This document shows positions 42,877 through 43,032 of a stretch of 43,032 bases of DNA, piece after piece. The notes under the pieces were generated by a model that did no database searches, was not told where the DNA came from, and saw only the letters and a list, made by a program, of their open reading frames with translations. Every line of letters starts with the position of its first letter. Within the stretch, counting starts at the first letter, position 1. The position numbers and the translations under genes were made by a program. The stretch covers positions 12,917-55,948 of the forward strand of contig JALRLQ010000001.1 of NCBI GenBank assembly GCA_023254365.1, given 5' to 3'. This DNA is from Candidatus Poseidonia sp. Its GTDB lineage: Archaea; Thermoplasmatota; Poseidoniia; Poseidoniales; Poseidoniaceae.

Positions 42877-43032
42877 TCAGAGGTGCTCGATGCCGGTCTT
42901 CTTGACGTTGGCCTTCTTGATCTTGTCTGGGAGCCAAGCAGGGCCGCCAGCAGGCTTGTCAACCATCGAGATGCTGCCCGTGAAGCAGTGGACACGCTTG
43001 GTGCCACGCTCTCGTAGGCGGATGGTCGTGTG
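42877..43032 (-). CDS. 3' end of an unidentified gene
   Basis: Fifty-one codons are open from the right edge to a TGA at 42877-42879. Codon choice is strongly biased (AAG, GGC, ATC, GTC), as in highly expressed genes, and the opposite strand shows no comparable frame. The visible C-terminus includes RGTKRVHCFTGSISMVD and PAWLPDKIKKANVKKTGIEHL-like Lys-rich sequence. I do not recognise the family. About 190 bp without a gene separates it from xerA and holds the UUCG hairpin. Confidence 0.6.
   Translation of the reverse strand, partial: HTTIRLRERGTKRVHCFTGSISMVDKPAGGPAWLPDKIKKANVKKTGIEHL

Noticed and set aside
42814..43017. Plus-strand 67-codon frame at the right edge
   Set aside because: The opposite strand has the better codon bias and a sensible C-terminus; this frame looks like its shadow.
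1..43032. CRISPR array or defence island
   Set aside because: No regularly spaced repeats, cas genes, restriction or toxin-antitoxin genes were seen; the only nuclease-like proteins are CDIN1-like and the Toprim protein, both in housekeeping surroundings.

Overview
The window looks like chromosomal DNA of a planktonic euryarchaeon, most likely Marine Group II (Ca. Poseidoniales) or a close relative. This is inferred. Archaeal markers are the family-D DNA polymerase large subunit, primase large subunit, the rps13-rps4-rps11-rpoD block, pantoate kinase, a MptE-type pterin enzyme, a DUF373 membrane protein, Sec61-beta and an Lrp/AsnC regulator. Alongside them are genes of bacterial type: a bacterial-form LeuRS, a fused RibD, a PlsC/GPAT-like acyltransferase and an aerobic haem-copper oxidase. 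Gene density is very high. Neighbours often overlap by 1 or 4 nt, and convergent genes abut or overlap.

Layout. 1-4.4 kb: 3' part of leuS, then a large secreted lipoprotein with thrombospondin type-3 calcium repeats. 4.5-9.1 kb: an archaeal homologue of the eukaryotic nuclease CDIN1 (C15orf41), pantoate kinase, and the rps13-rps4-rps11-rpoD operon with a recognisable promoter. 9.2-18 kb: pyrE plus an RNA-methyltransferase-like gene, polC (DP2), mptE plus a small membrane protein, and priL. 18-25 kb: a PlsC/GPAT-like acyltransferase, DUF373, a CBS-domain protein, two unknown proteins, ribD and a diacylglycerol/sphingosine-kinase-like enzyme. 25-26.6 kb: an anchored lipoprotein and tRNA-Ser(UGA). 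26.6-33.2 kb: a minus-strand respiratory operon coxB-coxA-coxC-cox4-sco. 33.4-39.5 kb: DUF167, a Toprim protein, Lrp, a signal-peptide membrane protein, an NSUN2/Trm4-like m5C methyltransferase, a polytopic membrane protein and a small unknown protein. 39.5-43 kb: Sec61-beta, an unknown protein, a HhH plus histone-H1-like protein, XerA-type recombinase, and the 3' end of one more gene.

The main functional unit is the oxidase operon. It encodes a CuA subunit II, a catalytic subunit I, subunit III, a small subunit IV and a SCO-type copper chaperone. Three of these carry unusual additions: a Reeler/choice-of-anchor-V-like ectodomain on subunit I, a two-helix coiled-coil and His-rich extension on subunit III, and a 280-residue extracellular insert inside SCO. 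Replication and expression genes (polC, priL, rpoD, ribosomal proteins, leuS, tRNA-Ser, Sec61-beta, XerA) are scattered among biosynthetic genes (pyrE, pantoate kinase, mptE, ribD).

The points most worth a second look are the decorated oxidase/SCO proteins, the CDIN1 homologue, the HhH/H1-like chromatin candidate, the ester-lipid-type enzymes, C(UUCG)G hairpins just upstream of two start codons, and three convergent gene pairs whose stop codons meet exactly as TGATCA.
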